From: Cyanobacteria bacterium CG_2015-22_32_23
GTDB taxonomy: Bacteria; Cyanobacteriota; Cyanobacteriia; Cyanobacteriales; Cyanobacteriaceae
Assembly: GCA_009993045.1 (NCBI GenBank)
Contig: JAACUG010000078.1
Location: forward strand, 1 to 42,540
Direction: 5' to 3'
Length of the DNA stretch: 42,540 bases
Below are positions 35,304 to 42,540 of this stretch, in pieces (position 1 is the stretch's first letter; each line of letters starts with the position of its first letter). The position numbers were made by a program, and so were the translations under genes. Under the pieces are notes generated by a model. It was not told the origin of the DNA, did no database searches, and was given only the letters and a program-made list of their open reading frames with translations.

Positions 35304-36221
35304 TTATATTTTATTTCTAATAATGTATAAAGGTCTTTTTTTTGTTTCATTAAAAGTTTTACCAAGATAAATTCCAATAATTCCAAGTATGAAAATAATT
35401 ATACCTCCTAAAAAATAAAGAGAAACAATTAAACTTGCCCATCCCGTAATAGAAGATCCATAAAATAAAACTCGAAAAACAGTTACACAACCTAGAATAA
35501 AAGATATGGTAGAAATGATAAAACCAAAGATGATTGATAAGCGCAAAGGTTTATCTGAATAGGCGATGATGGTATCGATGGCTAATTTACATAATTTTTT
35601 AAATGTATATGTACTTTTTCCTTCTAATCGAGAATCATGTTTCACTTCAATACTGGCGGTAGGAAAACCCATCCAATCAACTACCCCTCCAAAAAATCTC
35701 AATTGTTCTCGAATATCACGAAAGTTATTAACTACTTGACGGGAGATAATTCTAAAGTTACCCACTTCAGCATCATATTTTAAATCAGCTAGATAGTTAA
35801 AAACTTGATAAAACAACCCTGATGTTACTTTTTTAAGCCAATTATCTTGTCTATTTTTTCTTTTTGCCAAAACTACATCATAACCTTCTTGTGCTTTTTG
35901 ATAAAGTTGTGGTATTTCTTCAGGACGATCTTGTAAATCACAATCCATTACTACTATCCAATCTCCATCACAATGATCTAATCCTGCGGTAATGCCATAG
36001 TGTTGACCAAAATTACGACTAAATTGGATTCCTTTGACTCTGGGATCTTTTTGGGCTAATTCTAAGATTATCTCCCATGAGCGATCGCCACCACAATCTT
36101 CTACGAGAACAATCTCAAAATCATTAGTAATTATACTTAAAGATAAATTAAGGCGATCATAGAGTTCATGGAGTGATTTTTCTGCTTTATATACTGGTAC
36201 AATTATAGAAATATGACTCAT
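35304..36221 (-). CDS. GT2 polyprenyl-phosphate sugar transferase, ArnC/DPM-like with two C-terminal helices
   Basis: 305 residues. HISIIVPVYKAEKSLHELYDRL, VEDCGGDRSWE and VMDCDLQDRPEEIPQ (Asp93/Asp95) form the catalytic GT-A domain. FSRNFGQHYGITAGLDH is typical of GtrB/ArnC/DPM enzymes. Two hydrophobic helices follow near residues 228-252 and 262-295, the usual GtrB/ArnC membrane anchor. It would transfer a sugar from a nucleotide to undecaprenyl phosphate. It is the first gene of a minus-strand operon (this gene, frameshifted GNAT, GNAT, SMR-type flippase), all spaced tightly except the gap at 34384-34507. Confidence 0.88.
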   Translation of the reverse strand: MSHISIIVPVYKAEKSLHELYDRLNLSLSIITNDFEIVLVEDCGGDRSWEIILELAQKDPRVKGIQFSRNFGQHYGITAGLDHCDGDWIVVMDCDLQDRPEEIPQLYQKAQEGYDVVLAKRKNRQDNWLKKVTSGLFYQVFNYLADLKYDAEVGNFRIISRQVVNNFRDIREQLRFFGGVVDWMGFPTASIEVKHDSRLEGKSTYTFKKLCKLAIDTIIAYSDKPLRLSIIFGFIISTISFILGCVTVFRVLFYGSSITGWASLIVSLYFLGGIIIFILGIIGIYLGKTFNETKKRPLYIIRNKI

Positions 36222-36378
36222 GACTTAAATGTTTTATTAATTTTTTATTAATTTTTCTCATGATAAACAGTGAAAATGTATAATGGGTAATCAAATGTAA
36301 TATTCCTTAACAATTTTGTACATAATTCGCAGATAAAGATTAGGATGTGAAAGTAAATTAGTTCAGAATTTTATCGAG

Positions 36379-37920
36379 ATGAAGAAAATACCTATACTTC
36401 AATTGTTTTTGATTACTATAGTTTCAATAGGAATATTTTTCCGTTTTGGTAATTTGGATTTAAAACCTTATTGGTATGACGAAACTTATACTTCCTTACA
36501 GTTATCTGGTTATACCCATGAAGAAGTAAAACAAGATATTTTAACAGGTAGATTAATTGGAATAGAAGACTTACAAAAATATCAATATCCTAATAAAAAT
36601 TCCGATAAAACTGTATTTGATACTATTAATAATATTGCTAAACAAGAAGCTCAATTAACACCTTTATATTTTATTTTGGCTCGATATTGGGTAGAATTTT
36701 GGGGAAATTCTGTTACCGTTATTCGTAGTTTATCAGCTATTTTCAGCTTATTAACAATTCCCTTAACTTATTGGTTATGTTGGCAATTATTTAACTCTGC
36801 ATCAATTGCTTGGATAGGAATGGCTTTAATGGCGGTTTCTCCCTTTCATATTTTATATGCACAAGAATCACGCCCTTATAGTTTATGGACATTAACAATT
36901 TTACTTTCTTGTGGCTTATTTTTGAGAGCAAATCGTCAAGATAATAAGCTCAATTGGTTACTTTATAGTTTTTCAATTATTCTGGGTTTATATTCTTTTC
37001 TTCTTAATATTTTTGTTTATATATCTCATGGTATCTACTTAACTATTACCCAAGGTTTTCACTTTACTAATCAAGTTCGTAATTATTTAATATCAACTAT
37101 TTCAGGATTTATTTTATTTATTCCATGGATTTATTTAGTCATAGTAAATGTTTCTATTAAAGAAAGAGGTTTTCAAGACGAAAATAATTCTTTAATTAAA
37201 TATACTGTCAAATGGTTAAGAAATATAGGCTTAATTTTTGCTGATTTTAATATTGACGATGAAAGTAGCAAACTAGCAATATTATTTTATGGAATAATCT
37301 TATTATTTATCTTGATATTAGTTACCTATGGACTTTATTTTTTATATAACAATGCACCTAATAATAGTCATATCTTTATTTTTAGTTTAATTTTAGTCCC
37401 CGCTATAACTTTAACTTTACCTGATTTAATGATTGGCGGATTAAGAGCTGTAATTATTAGATATATGATCCCTTTTTTGATAGGAATACAGTTAGTTATA
37501 ACTTTTTTATTAGGCAAAAAATTAACAATAGTTCAAAATATAAAACAACAAAAATTATGGCAAATAATAATGGTAATAATTCTATCTTTAGGAGTAATAT
37601 CAGGTACTCAAATAACTTTTGCTTCGACATGGGCGAATAAAGCGATACCGAAAAATACACCAGAGACTGCGAGGATAATTAATCAAGCAGAAAAACCTTT
37701 AATTATCAGTGATTTTTGGTTTCCTAATATTATTTCGCTAAGTTACAAATTAGATAATAAAGTTAGATTTCAATTAGTAGAAAAAGCTGAAAATTTGAAG
37801 ATAGAAAAAGGATTTAGTGATGTATTTTTATATCAACCTTCTGAAGATTTAACACAAAAACTAAATAGTAATTATTCCTTAGAATCTATTGAAGAAGACT
37901 TATTATTTAAGCTCAAATGA
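36379..37920 (+). CDS. GT39/ArnT-like membrane glycosyltransferase
   Basis: 513 residues with about twelve membrane helices. The first outer loop has PYWYDETYTSLQLSG, the Asp-Glu motif of the PMT/ArnT (GT39) GT-C family. AQESRPYSLWTL in the region after helix 4 is also typical. A soluble end of ~100 residues follows the last helix. Such enzymes take sugar from a polyprenyl phosphate on the outer face of the membrane and add it to lipid, glycan or protein. It is divergent from the ArnC-like GT2, so the pair probably share a control region at 36222-36378. Its stop overlaps the start of the small GtrA-fragment ORF (ATGA). Confidence 0.8.
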   Translation: MKKIPILQLFLITIVSIGIFFRFGNLDLKPYWYDETYTSLQLSGYTHEEVKQDILTGRLIGIEDLQKYQYPNKNSDKTVFDTINNIAKQEAQLTPLYFILARYWVEFWGNSVTVIRSLSAIFSLLTIPLTYWLCWQLFNSASIAWIGMALMAVSPFHILYAQESRPYSLWTLTILLSCGLFLRANRQDNKLNWLLYSFSIILGLYSFLLNIFVYISHGIYLTITQGFHFTNQVRNYLISTISGFILFIPWIYLVIVNVSIKERGFQDENNSLIKYTVKWLRNIGLIFADFNIDDESSKLAILFYGIILLFILILVTYGLYFLYNNAPNNSHIFIFSLILVPAITLTLPDLMIGGLRAVIIRYMIPFLIGIQLVITFLLGKKLTIVQNIKQQKLWQIIMVIILSLGVISGTQITFASTWANKAIPKNTPETARIINQAEKPLIISDFWFPNIISLSYKLDNKVRFQLVEKAENLKIEKGFSDVFLYQPSEDLTQKLNSNYSLESIEEDLLFKLK

Positions 37921-38096
37921 TTGGGTTTTTATCGATTTATTTAGCAGGATTAATTCTTAATGTTTTATTATTAAATTTCTTCTTCAATGTTTTTGGTTTA
38001 AACCGTTATCTGGCTAATTTATTGGCGATCGCTATTGTAACTATTTGGAATTATTGGTTAAACTTAAAACTAAGTTGGCGTACCACAGAAAATTAA
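37917..38096 (+). CDS. 59-residue ORF made of a GtrA C-terminal fragment
   Basis: ATG at 37917 overlaps the TGA stop of the GT39 gene (ATGA) and the frame runs 59 codons to TAA at 38094-38096. Only the first eight residues (MIGFLSIY) are new. The rest matches the last ~52 residues of the DPM-GtrA protein at 27117 (about 49 identical), with no stop and mostly silent or conservative changes. It would be one or two membrane helices plus WNYWLNLKLSWRTTEN. It may be a translated fragment or simply a leftover of a duplication. No clear Shine-Dalgarno is seen, so coupling would be needed. Confidence 0.5.
   Translation: MIGFLSIYLAGLILNVLLLNFFFNVFGLNRYLANLLAIAIVTIWNYWLNLKLSWRTTEN
37940..38096 (+). 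repeat. Direct repeat, copy B (duplicate of the DPM-GtrA 3' end)
   Basis: 157 bases, about 96% identical to 28166-28325, with one 3-base deletion in GAA-ATA-AAT. Identity begins abruptly at TTTAGCAGG and ends at the stop codon, including the HIP1 site at 38025-38032. Confidence 0.95.
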
Positions 38097-38230
38097 CTAA
38101 ATTGTTATGATATGATAAAATAATAATAATTTTAAAATTATTTTTAAATAGTTAATATTATATCTAAAACTAATCACTAATATATCTTAAAATCTCACAT
38201 CAAATTGTTATATTTACCTTTTTATTAGTA

Positions 38231-39460
38231 TTAATTATTAATAGCTATTCCTGCTAAATAACCAGTAGTCCAAGCATTTTGAAAATTGAATCCTCCTGTT
38301 ACCCCATCAATATCTAAAATCTCTCCAGCAAAATATAAATTAGGACAAATTTTACTCATCATTGTCTTAAAATCAACCTCTTTTAATGTGATTCCTCCAC
38401 AGGTAACAAATTCATCTTTAAACATTCCTTTTCCTTCAATTTTATACTCTCCTTTAGTTAATTCTATAGCTAATTTTTCCATCTCTTTTTTTGTCATTTC
38501 TGCCCAAATTTTATCAGCATTTATTAAACTATAATTAACTAAATTTTGCCATAATCTTTTAGGAATATTAAATTGACTATAATTAATGACTTTTTGTTTA
38601 GATACTGATTCTTTTACCTTAGATAATTCTTCTTTAATAGAGTTAAAATCATATTCAGGAAGCCAGTTAATAATTAAAGGTAAATTATAATTATTATCAT
38701 ATAAAATTCTTGCACCCCAAGCAGATAATTTTAGCACGGCAGGACCACTCAAACCCCAATGAGTTACTAATAATGCTCCTTTTTGTTCTAGTTTTTTACC
38801 CTGTTTAATACCCAGTTGTAAATAACCATTATTAACACTAATTCCAGCTAAGTTTTCTAAACGAATATCTTTAATTTTAAAAGTAAATAATGATGGTATC
38901 GGAGATTGTATAGAATGTCCTAAATTTTTTGCCCATTTATAACCTAAAACATTACTTCCTGTGGCAATTAAAAGAGATTTACAACTTAAAACATTTCCTG
39001 ATTTGAGGGTTAAATTAAAACCTAATTCTGATTGATGAATTTCTTTAACAGGAGTTTGAGTTAAAATTTTTATCCCCCATTGTTGTGCAGTTTTTATTAA
39101 ACAATCAATAATAGTTTGAGAATCATTGGTAACAGGAAAAATCCTCCCATCGCCTTCGATTTTTAACTTTACTCCCCGACTTTCAAACCACTTAATGGTA
39201 TCTTGGGGTTGAAATCGAGAAAAAGCGCCTCTTAATTCTTTACCCCCACGAGGATAATTATTTACTAATTCACTAGGGTTAAAACAATGATGAGTAACAT
39301 TACATCTACCACCTCCAGAAATTTTCACCTTTCCTAAAAGTTGATTTGTGGCTTCTAAAATAGTAATTTTCAATGTTGGGTTATTGATAGCGCAATTAAT
39401 GCCTCCAAAAAAACCCGCCGCACCACCGCCAACGATGATAACATCAGAATAATTTGTCAT
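38231..39460 (-). CDS. HI0933-family (BaiN-like) FAD-dependent oxidoreductase
   Basis: 409 residues. The FAD-binding start is VIIVGGGAAGFFGGINCA, and KVKISGGGRCNVTHH and LYFAGEILDIDGVTGGFNFQNAWTTG are the family hallmarks of HI0933-type flavoproteins. The C-terminal VTGGFNFQ...G block closes the FAD site. The physiological substrate is unknown for most members. It stands between the glycan region and sqdX on the minus strand, 31 bp after sqdX, so the two may be co-transcribed. Confidence 0.92.
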   Translation of the reverse strand: MTNYSDVIIVGGGAAGFFGGINCAINNPTLKITILEATNQLLGKVKISGGGRCNVTHHCFNPSELVNNYPRGGKELRGAFSRFQPQDTIKWFESRGVKLKIEGDGRIFPVTNDSQTIIDCLIKTAQQWGIKILTQTPVKEIHQSELGFNLTLKSGNVLSCKSLLIATGSNVLGYKWAKNLGHSIQSPIPSLFTFKIKDIRLENLAGISVNNGYLQLGIKQGKKLEQKGALLVTHWGLSGPAVLKLSAWGARILYDNNYNLPLIINWLPEYDFNSIKEELSKVKESVSKQKVINYSQFNIPKRLWQNLVNYSLINADKIWAEMTKKEMEKLAIELTKGEYKIEGKGMFKDEFVTCGGITLKEVDFKTMMSKICPNLYFAGEILDIDGVTGGFNFQNAWTTGYLAGIAINN

Positions 39461-39491
39461 TTATTTATTATTTATTCAGGGAAAAATTTTT

Positions 39492-40622
39492 CTAGGCAAC
39501 GGAGGATAATTCACGAGATACCACCCCTTGATAAAAGTTACTTAATTGAAGGGTTGCTGAACTCCAGCTCCATTTTTCGGCTTCTAAACGAGCATTTTGT
39601 CTTAATTGCTCACTCTCTTCTTTATGGGCTAATAAACGGCGAGTAGCGGTAATCGCTCCTTGAGAGTCATCAGGATTAAACATATAACCGTTAACACCAT
39701 CGGTGACAATATCAGGAATACCGCCACGTCTAGCTGCTACCACTGGGCAACCTGCCGCCATTGCCTCTAATAATACTAAACCAAGAGTTTCTGTAGAGGA
39801 AGGAAAAATAAAAGCATCAGAGGAAGCATAAGCCGCGCCTAATTCTTCCCCGTGAAGATAACCGACAAAATTTGTGTTAGTATTAGCGAAAAGAGTTTCT
39901 AATTCGTCTCTAGCTGGACCATTTCCCACAATTGCTAATCTAGCTTCGGGAATACTCTCTAAAACGGGTTTTATCTTATCAATTTCTTTTTCGGCGGAAA
40001 CTCTACCAACATATAATAATAATGGTACATCTGGATGGCCTTGAGAAAGACGATTACGCATTTCCTGTGAAGCTAAACTAGGATGAAAAGAATCTGTATC
40101 AACGCCTTTTTGCCATAAATCAACTTTTTCAATACCATGACTAACTAATTCATCTACCATGGCTGTGGAAGTACAAAGGTTTAATTGGGCTTGATTATGA
40201 GCTAATTTTAGTAATTCCCATAAAATACCTTCTAATGCACCTAAATTGTAATGATGAAGATATTGTGGTAAGTGAGTATGATAAGAAGCTACAAGAGGAA
40301 TATTTAATTTTTTAGCGTAGTAAATCCCCCCAATACCCAAAACTGCGGGGTTAACCACATGAATCAAATCTGGTTTAAATCTTTTTAATGCAAAATCAAT
40401 GGAAGGATTAGGAATGGCTAATTTTAATTCAGGATACATAGGTAAAGGAATACCTTTTATACCGTTAATTTTTGCTCCTTTATACTCTTTTAAACCACCT
40501 TCAGGAGAGAAGATTAACACTTCATTTCCTTGTGTTTGTAAATGTTCAACGGTATGCTTTAAACGAGTAACGATGCCATCAACTTTGGGCAAAAATGTTT
40601 CGGTAAATAATGCAATACGCAT
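39492..40622 (-). CDS. sqdX: Sulfoquinovosyl transferase (sulfolipid synthase)
   Basis: 376 residues, GT4 family. It transfers sulfoquinovose from UDP-sulfoquinovose to diacylglycerol to make SQDG, a thylakoid lipid. MRIALFTETFLPKVDGIVTRL, ASYHTHLPQYLHHYNLG, YVGRVSAEKEIDKIKPV and the retaining motif SSTETLGLVLLEAMAAGCPVVAARRGGIPD match cyanobacterial SqdX and plant SQD2. Length is normal. Partner sqdB is not in the window. Confidence 0.92.
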   Translation of the reverse strand: MRIALFTETFLPKVDGIVTRLKHTVEHLQTQGNEVLIFSPEGGLKEYKGAKINGIKGIPLPMYPELKLAIPNPSIDFALKRFKPDLIHVVNPAVLGIGGIYYAKKLNIPLVASYHTHLPQYLHHYNLGALEGILWELLKLAHNQAQLNLCTSTAMVDELVSHGIEKVDLWQKGVDTDSFHPSLASQEMRNRLSQGHPDVPLLLYVGRVSAEKEIDKIKPVLESIPEARLAIVGNGPARDELETLFANTNTNFVGYLHGEELGAAYASSDAFIFPSSTETLGLVLLEAMAAGCPVVAARRGGIPDIVTDGVNGYMFNPDDSQGAITATRRLLAHKEESEQLRQNARLEAEKWSWSSATLQLSNFYQGVVSRELSSVA

Positions 40623-40711
40623 AAAATGAATAGTGAATAGTCAATAATTAAGTAATAAATATAGCAACAAACGGCATAGTTAAGACAAATAAATTCTTAG
40701 GGAAACCAAAA

Positions 40712-41860
40712 TTACTTAATTTCAAATTTTTTAAGGGCATTTTGGGCATGAAAACGAACTTGTGCATTATGATTAACTTCTATCGCTTTTAGAATCTTAA
40801 CCGCAGTAACGACATTAAGTTGTTTCAAACTATAACAAAAACTTTGTAAAATTTCTGGCTGATTTAACTTAGAGGAATTATTTTCATAGAAATTGCTTAG
40901 AATTGTTACACATTGATGCTTTAAAGTTGTTTTTCTCACTCTTCCTAAAGCCGTAATGATTTCCAAAGTGATGGATAAATCCAAATCCTCTTTAGATAAA
41001 TAATTGTCTAAACATTGTAAACTTTCAGGAGTTGCTATCCATGTTAAAGATCTTACAATTGTAACTTTTAACGGTATAGGAGTATTTTCATTGCCTAAAA
41101 CTTTCTTTAAAGATTCTATGGCAAAAATATGGTTACTACGACTTAAAGAAATCGCCGTTTGTTGTGCTACAGATAAATTTATATCTTCTAATAAAGGAGA
41201 CAATAACTTGATTAACTCTACATCTTCACCAGATTTTAATTTTAAACCCAAGGCGATAACTGCTTCTTTTCTTACGGATGAGGCATAATCTTTTAAGGCA
41301 TTAATCATTACTGATTTAATTTCAGGAGTATCAAAATTTCTTAAAGTAGCGATGGCAGTTGTTCTAATCGTGCTATCTTGATCATTAACAACCGATAATA
41401 AAGGTTTAATCACTTCTAAACTAGGAATTTGTGCCAAAGCCTGAGTAGCTAACAGACGATAAGAAGGATTATCTAGTAACTGTGATAAAAAAATAATTGA
41501 TTGTTTTCCTTGACTAGCTAAAGTTTGAGAAGCTAACAACAATAAATCTTCTTCTTGAGTCATGGTTAATAACTCCGTAACAATTAAAATAATTTCAGGA
41601 TTTTTGATTTCACTAAGTATTTTTAAACCATACCAACGATGTTCAACATTAGCTTTTTCATCTAAAATTATTTTTTTTAAAGGTTGAATTACTTGACTAC
41701 CGTATTTTACCAGTATTTTTGCTATTGCCCATTTTTGTTCAAAATCTCCCAATGGCAGAATCTCCAAAGCTAATTCTAAGGAGATAGTTTCAGGATTATC
41801 AAGAGAAATAGTCGATAAATCAGCAGGAATAAGACTTTTTTCAGGGAAAATACTAACCAT
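40712..41860 (-). CDS. HEAT-repeat protein
   Basis: 382 residues, almost all helical repeats of ~30-40 residues: for example HRWYGLKILSEIKNPEIILIV, YRLLATQALAQIPSLEVIKPL, IRTTAIATLRNFDTPEIKSVM and VRKEAVIALGLKLKSGEDVEL. These are HEAT/PBS-lyase-like repeats used as protein-binding scaffolds. It lacks signs of the CpcE/CpcF phycobilin lyases beyond the shared repeat, and no phycobiliprotein gene is near. No membrane or catalytic feature is seen. The role is unknown. Confidence 0.85.
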   Translation of the reverse strand: MVSIFPEKSLIPADLSTISLDNPETISLELALEILPLGDFEQKWAIAKILVKYGSQVIQPLKKIILDEKANVEHRWYGLKILSEIKNPEIILIVTELLTMTQEEDLLLLASQTLASQGKQSIIFLSQLLDNPSYRLLATQALAQIPSLEVIKPLLSVVNDQDSTIRTTAIATLRNFDTPEIKSVMINALKDYASSVRKEAVIALGLKLKSGEDVELIKLLSPLLEDINLSVAQQTAISLSRSNHIFAIESLKKVLGNENTPIPLKVTIVRSLTWIATPESLQCLDNYLSKEDLDLSITLEIITALGRVRKTTLKHQCVTILSNFYENNSSKLNQPEILQSFCYSLKQLNVVTAVKILKAIEVNHNAQVRFHAQNALKKFEIK

Positions 41861-42005
41861 GACAGAAGAAGGTAAAAAGAAGAATTATGTCTTTTTTAGA
41901 ATAAATTTTCGGCAAACCTTATTTAGTAATTTTGATCACATAAAAACATTTTTTATGCACTTACTGCAAAAAGATGATGTAATATTTAATTAAAATATCT
42001 TAAAG

Positions 42006-42212
42006 TTAACTAAGTTTTAAAGCATTAACAGGCACATCATCCCAACAAGCAACAGTTTTAATGGTAACTTCCCATCCCTGTTGTTTTTGTTGCGGTGTTA
42101 ATTTTTCTAGCCAATTATTATGACAATCTTCTGCTGCCTTTTGATTAGTAGTAGCAATACAAGCCTGAATTATACCACAACCATCTTTTTGTTCGTTAAC
42201 CCAAATAGCCAT
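42006..42212 (-). CDS. Small conserved cyanobacterial protein (68 residues)
   Basis: MAIWVNEQKDGCGIIQACIA at the start and VACWDDVPVNALKLS at the end recall a small protein widespread in cyanobacteria, usually left as hypothetical or misnamed. Three Cys residues (C12, C18, C30 region) plus one in VACWDD could bind metal or form disulphides, but this is not tested by sequence alone. No signal peptide. It stands alone 145 bp before the HEAT gene. Confidence 0.7.
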   Translation of the reverse strand: MAIWVNEQKDGCGIIQACIATTNQKAAEDCHNNWLEKLTPQQKQQGWEVTIKTVACWDDVPVNALKLS

Positions 42213-42460
42213 AATAAATTAGTTGATAGTGAATAGTTGTTGATTTCTTCTGTTTAAAAGTTGCTAATATATCTTTTAAAATCGTTAATTTTCCTTATCT
42301 TTGATTAATATTGATTAATAGTAAATCTTAGTTTATTCTTTGATGACTTTTTGAAGAAATAAATATATAGAAATTATATCATAGAAAGAAACTTCGATAA
42401 ATCTCGAAAAATATCTAACTTTATCGATATTAAGTTAAACTATCTTAAATGTCAAAAGAG
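42213..42460. other. Noncoding AT-rich stretch
   Basis: No gene or clear regulatory site was found between the 68-residue ORF and the structured end at 42461. It contains short AT-rich echoes (GATTAATATTGATTAATAG) but no inverted repeats of note. Confidence 0.5.
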
Positions 42461-42540
42461 GACTCCCGTTAAATTTCTCAACAAAAAAGTCCCACTGAAA
42501 TTAACGGGTGGGCTGCTACGCAGTGCCTACGGCAGGAATT
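42461..42540 (+). ncRNA. Structured sequence at window edge, possible mobile-element (HEARO/omega-type) RNA
   Basis: CCCGTTAAATTTC (42465-42477) pairs with GAAATTAACGGG (42497-42508) as 12 bp with one bulged A. The loop segment AGTCCCAC can pair with GTGGG-CT just beyond the stem, a possible pseudoknot. Then CTGC-TAC-GCAG (42513-42523) and TGCC-TAC-GGCA (42524-42534) form two small hairpins. It is much richer in GC than the surroundings. Dense local pairing like this is known for omega RNAs of IscB/IsrB (HEARO) and IS200/IS605 ends. The assignment is an inference; the rest lies outside the window. Confidence 0.35.

Noticed and set aside
1-42540. CRISPR array or phage genes
   Set aside because: No regularly spaced repeats, cas genes, or phage structural or integrase genes were seen.

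Overview
The window looks like chromosomal DNA of an AT-rich (roughly one-third GC) cyanobacterium, most like the unicellular Geminocystis/Cyanobacterium group. The evidence is a set of typically cyanobacterial genes (SqdX sulfolipid synthase, a Ycf52-like acetyltransferase, an ArsA/Get3 ATPase with an HSP20-like tail, an FHA-fused class A PBP, a PATAN/DUF4388 protein, ctaA-ctaB) and at least 12 HIP1 octamers (GCGATCGC), far above chance at this composition. The genus is an inference, not a measurement.

Layout. 1-918 holds the N-terminal part of a type IIG restriction-modification enzyme cut by the window edge. 1062-5126 (mostly minus strand) carries ppa, truB, an arsR-ACR3 arsenite module, a small promoter-plus-hairpin unit that may be an sRNA, and an XRE-HTH protein with a GrpE-like C-terminus. 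5268-11865 carries a PATAN protein without receiver domain, dus, a TAXI solute-binding protein, a two-repeat DUF3011 protein, heme O/A synthesis (ctaA, ctaB) and holB. 12033-17903 has a lone RND pump, a ~100-bp MITE-like repeat, an OmpR-type response regulator, moaD and the ArsA-like ATPase. 18199-20184 is a three-gene minor pilin cluster. 20307-24497 has the FHA-PBP, tRNA-Arg(ACG), thrB and a GNAT protein.

The most unusual part is 24563-38096, a glycan/polyprenyl-phosphate-sugar region. It contains GT2, GT4, DPM-GtrA, GT87-like, a WecE/RffA-like transaminase, two WecD-like acetyltransferases, an ArnE/F-like small flippase, an ArnC-like GT2 and a GT39/ArnT-like enzyme. Together these resemble an Arn/Wec-type route: make an amino-deoxysugar nucleotide, acylate it, load it on undecaprenyl phosphate, flip it and transfer it outside the membrane. 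Its central 9.8 kb lies between two ~157-bp direct repeats (about 96% identical), the second being a copy of the 3' end of the DPM-GtrA gene. Several genes are broken: a large membrane protein with a T8 frameshift and an in-frame TGA, one acetyltransferase with an A8 frameshift, a decayed small coiled-coil gene, and a glycosyltransferase fragment fused to the second MITE-like copy. This looks like a recombining accessory locus.

38231-42212 returns to ordinary cyanobacterial genes (HI0933-type flavoprotein, sqdX, HEAT-repeat protein, a 68-aa conserved protein). The last 80 bases form a strongly structured sequence that could be the start of a mobile-element RNA (omega/HEARO-like), cut by the window edge.
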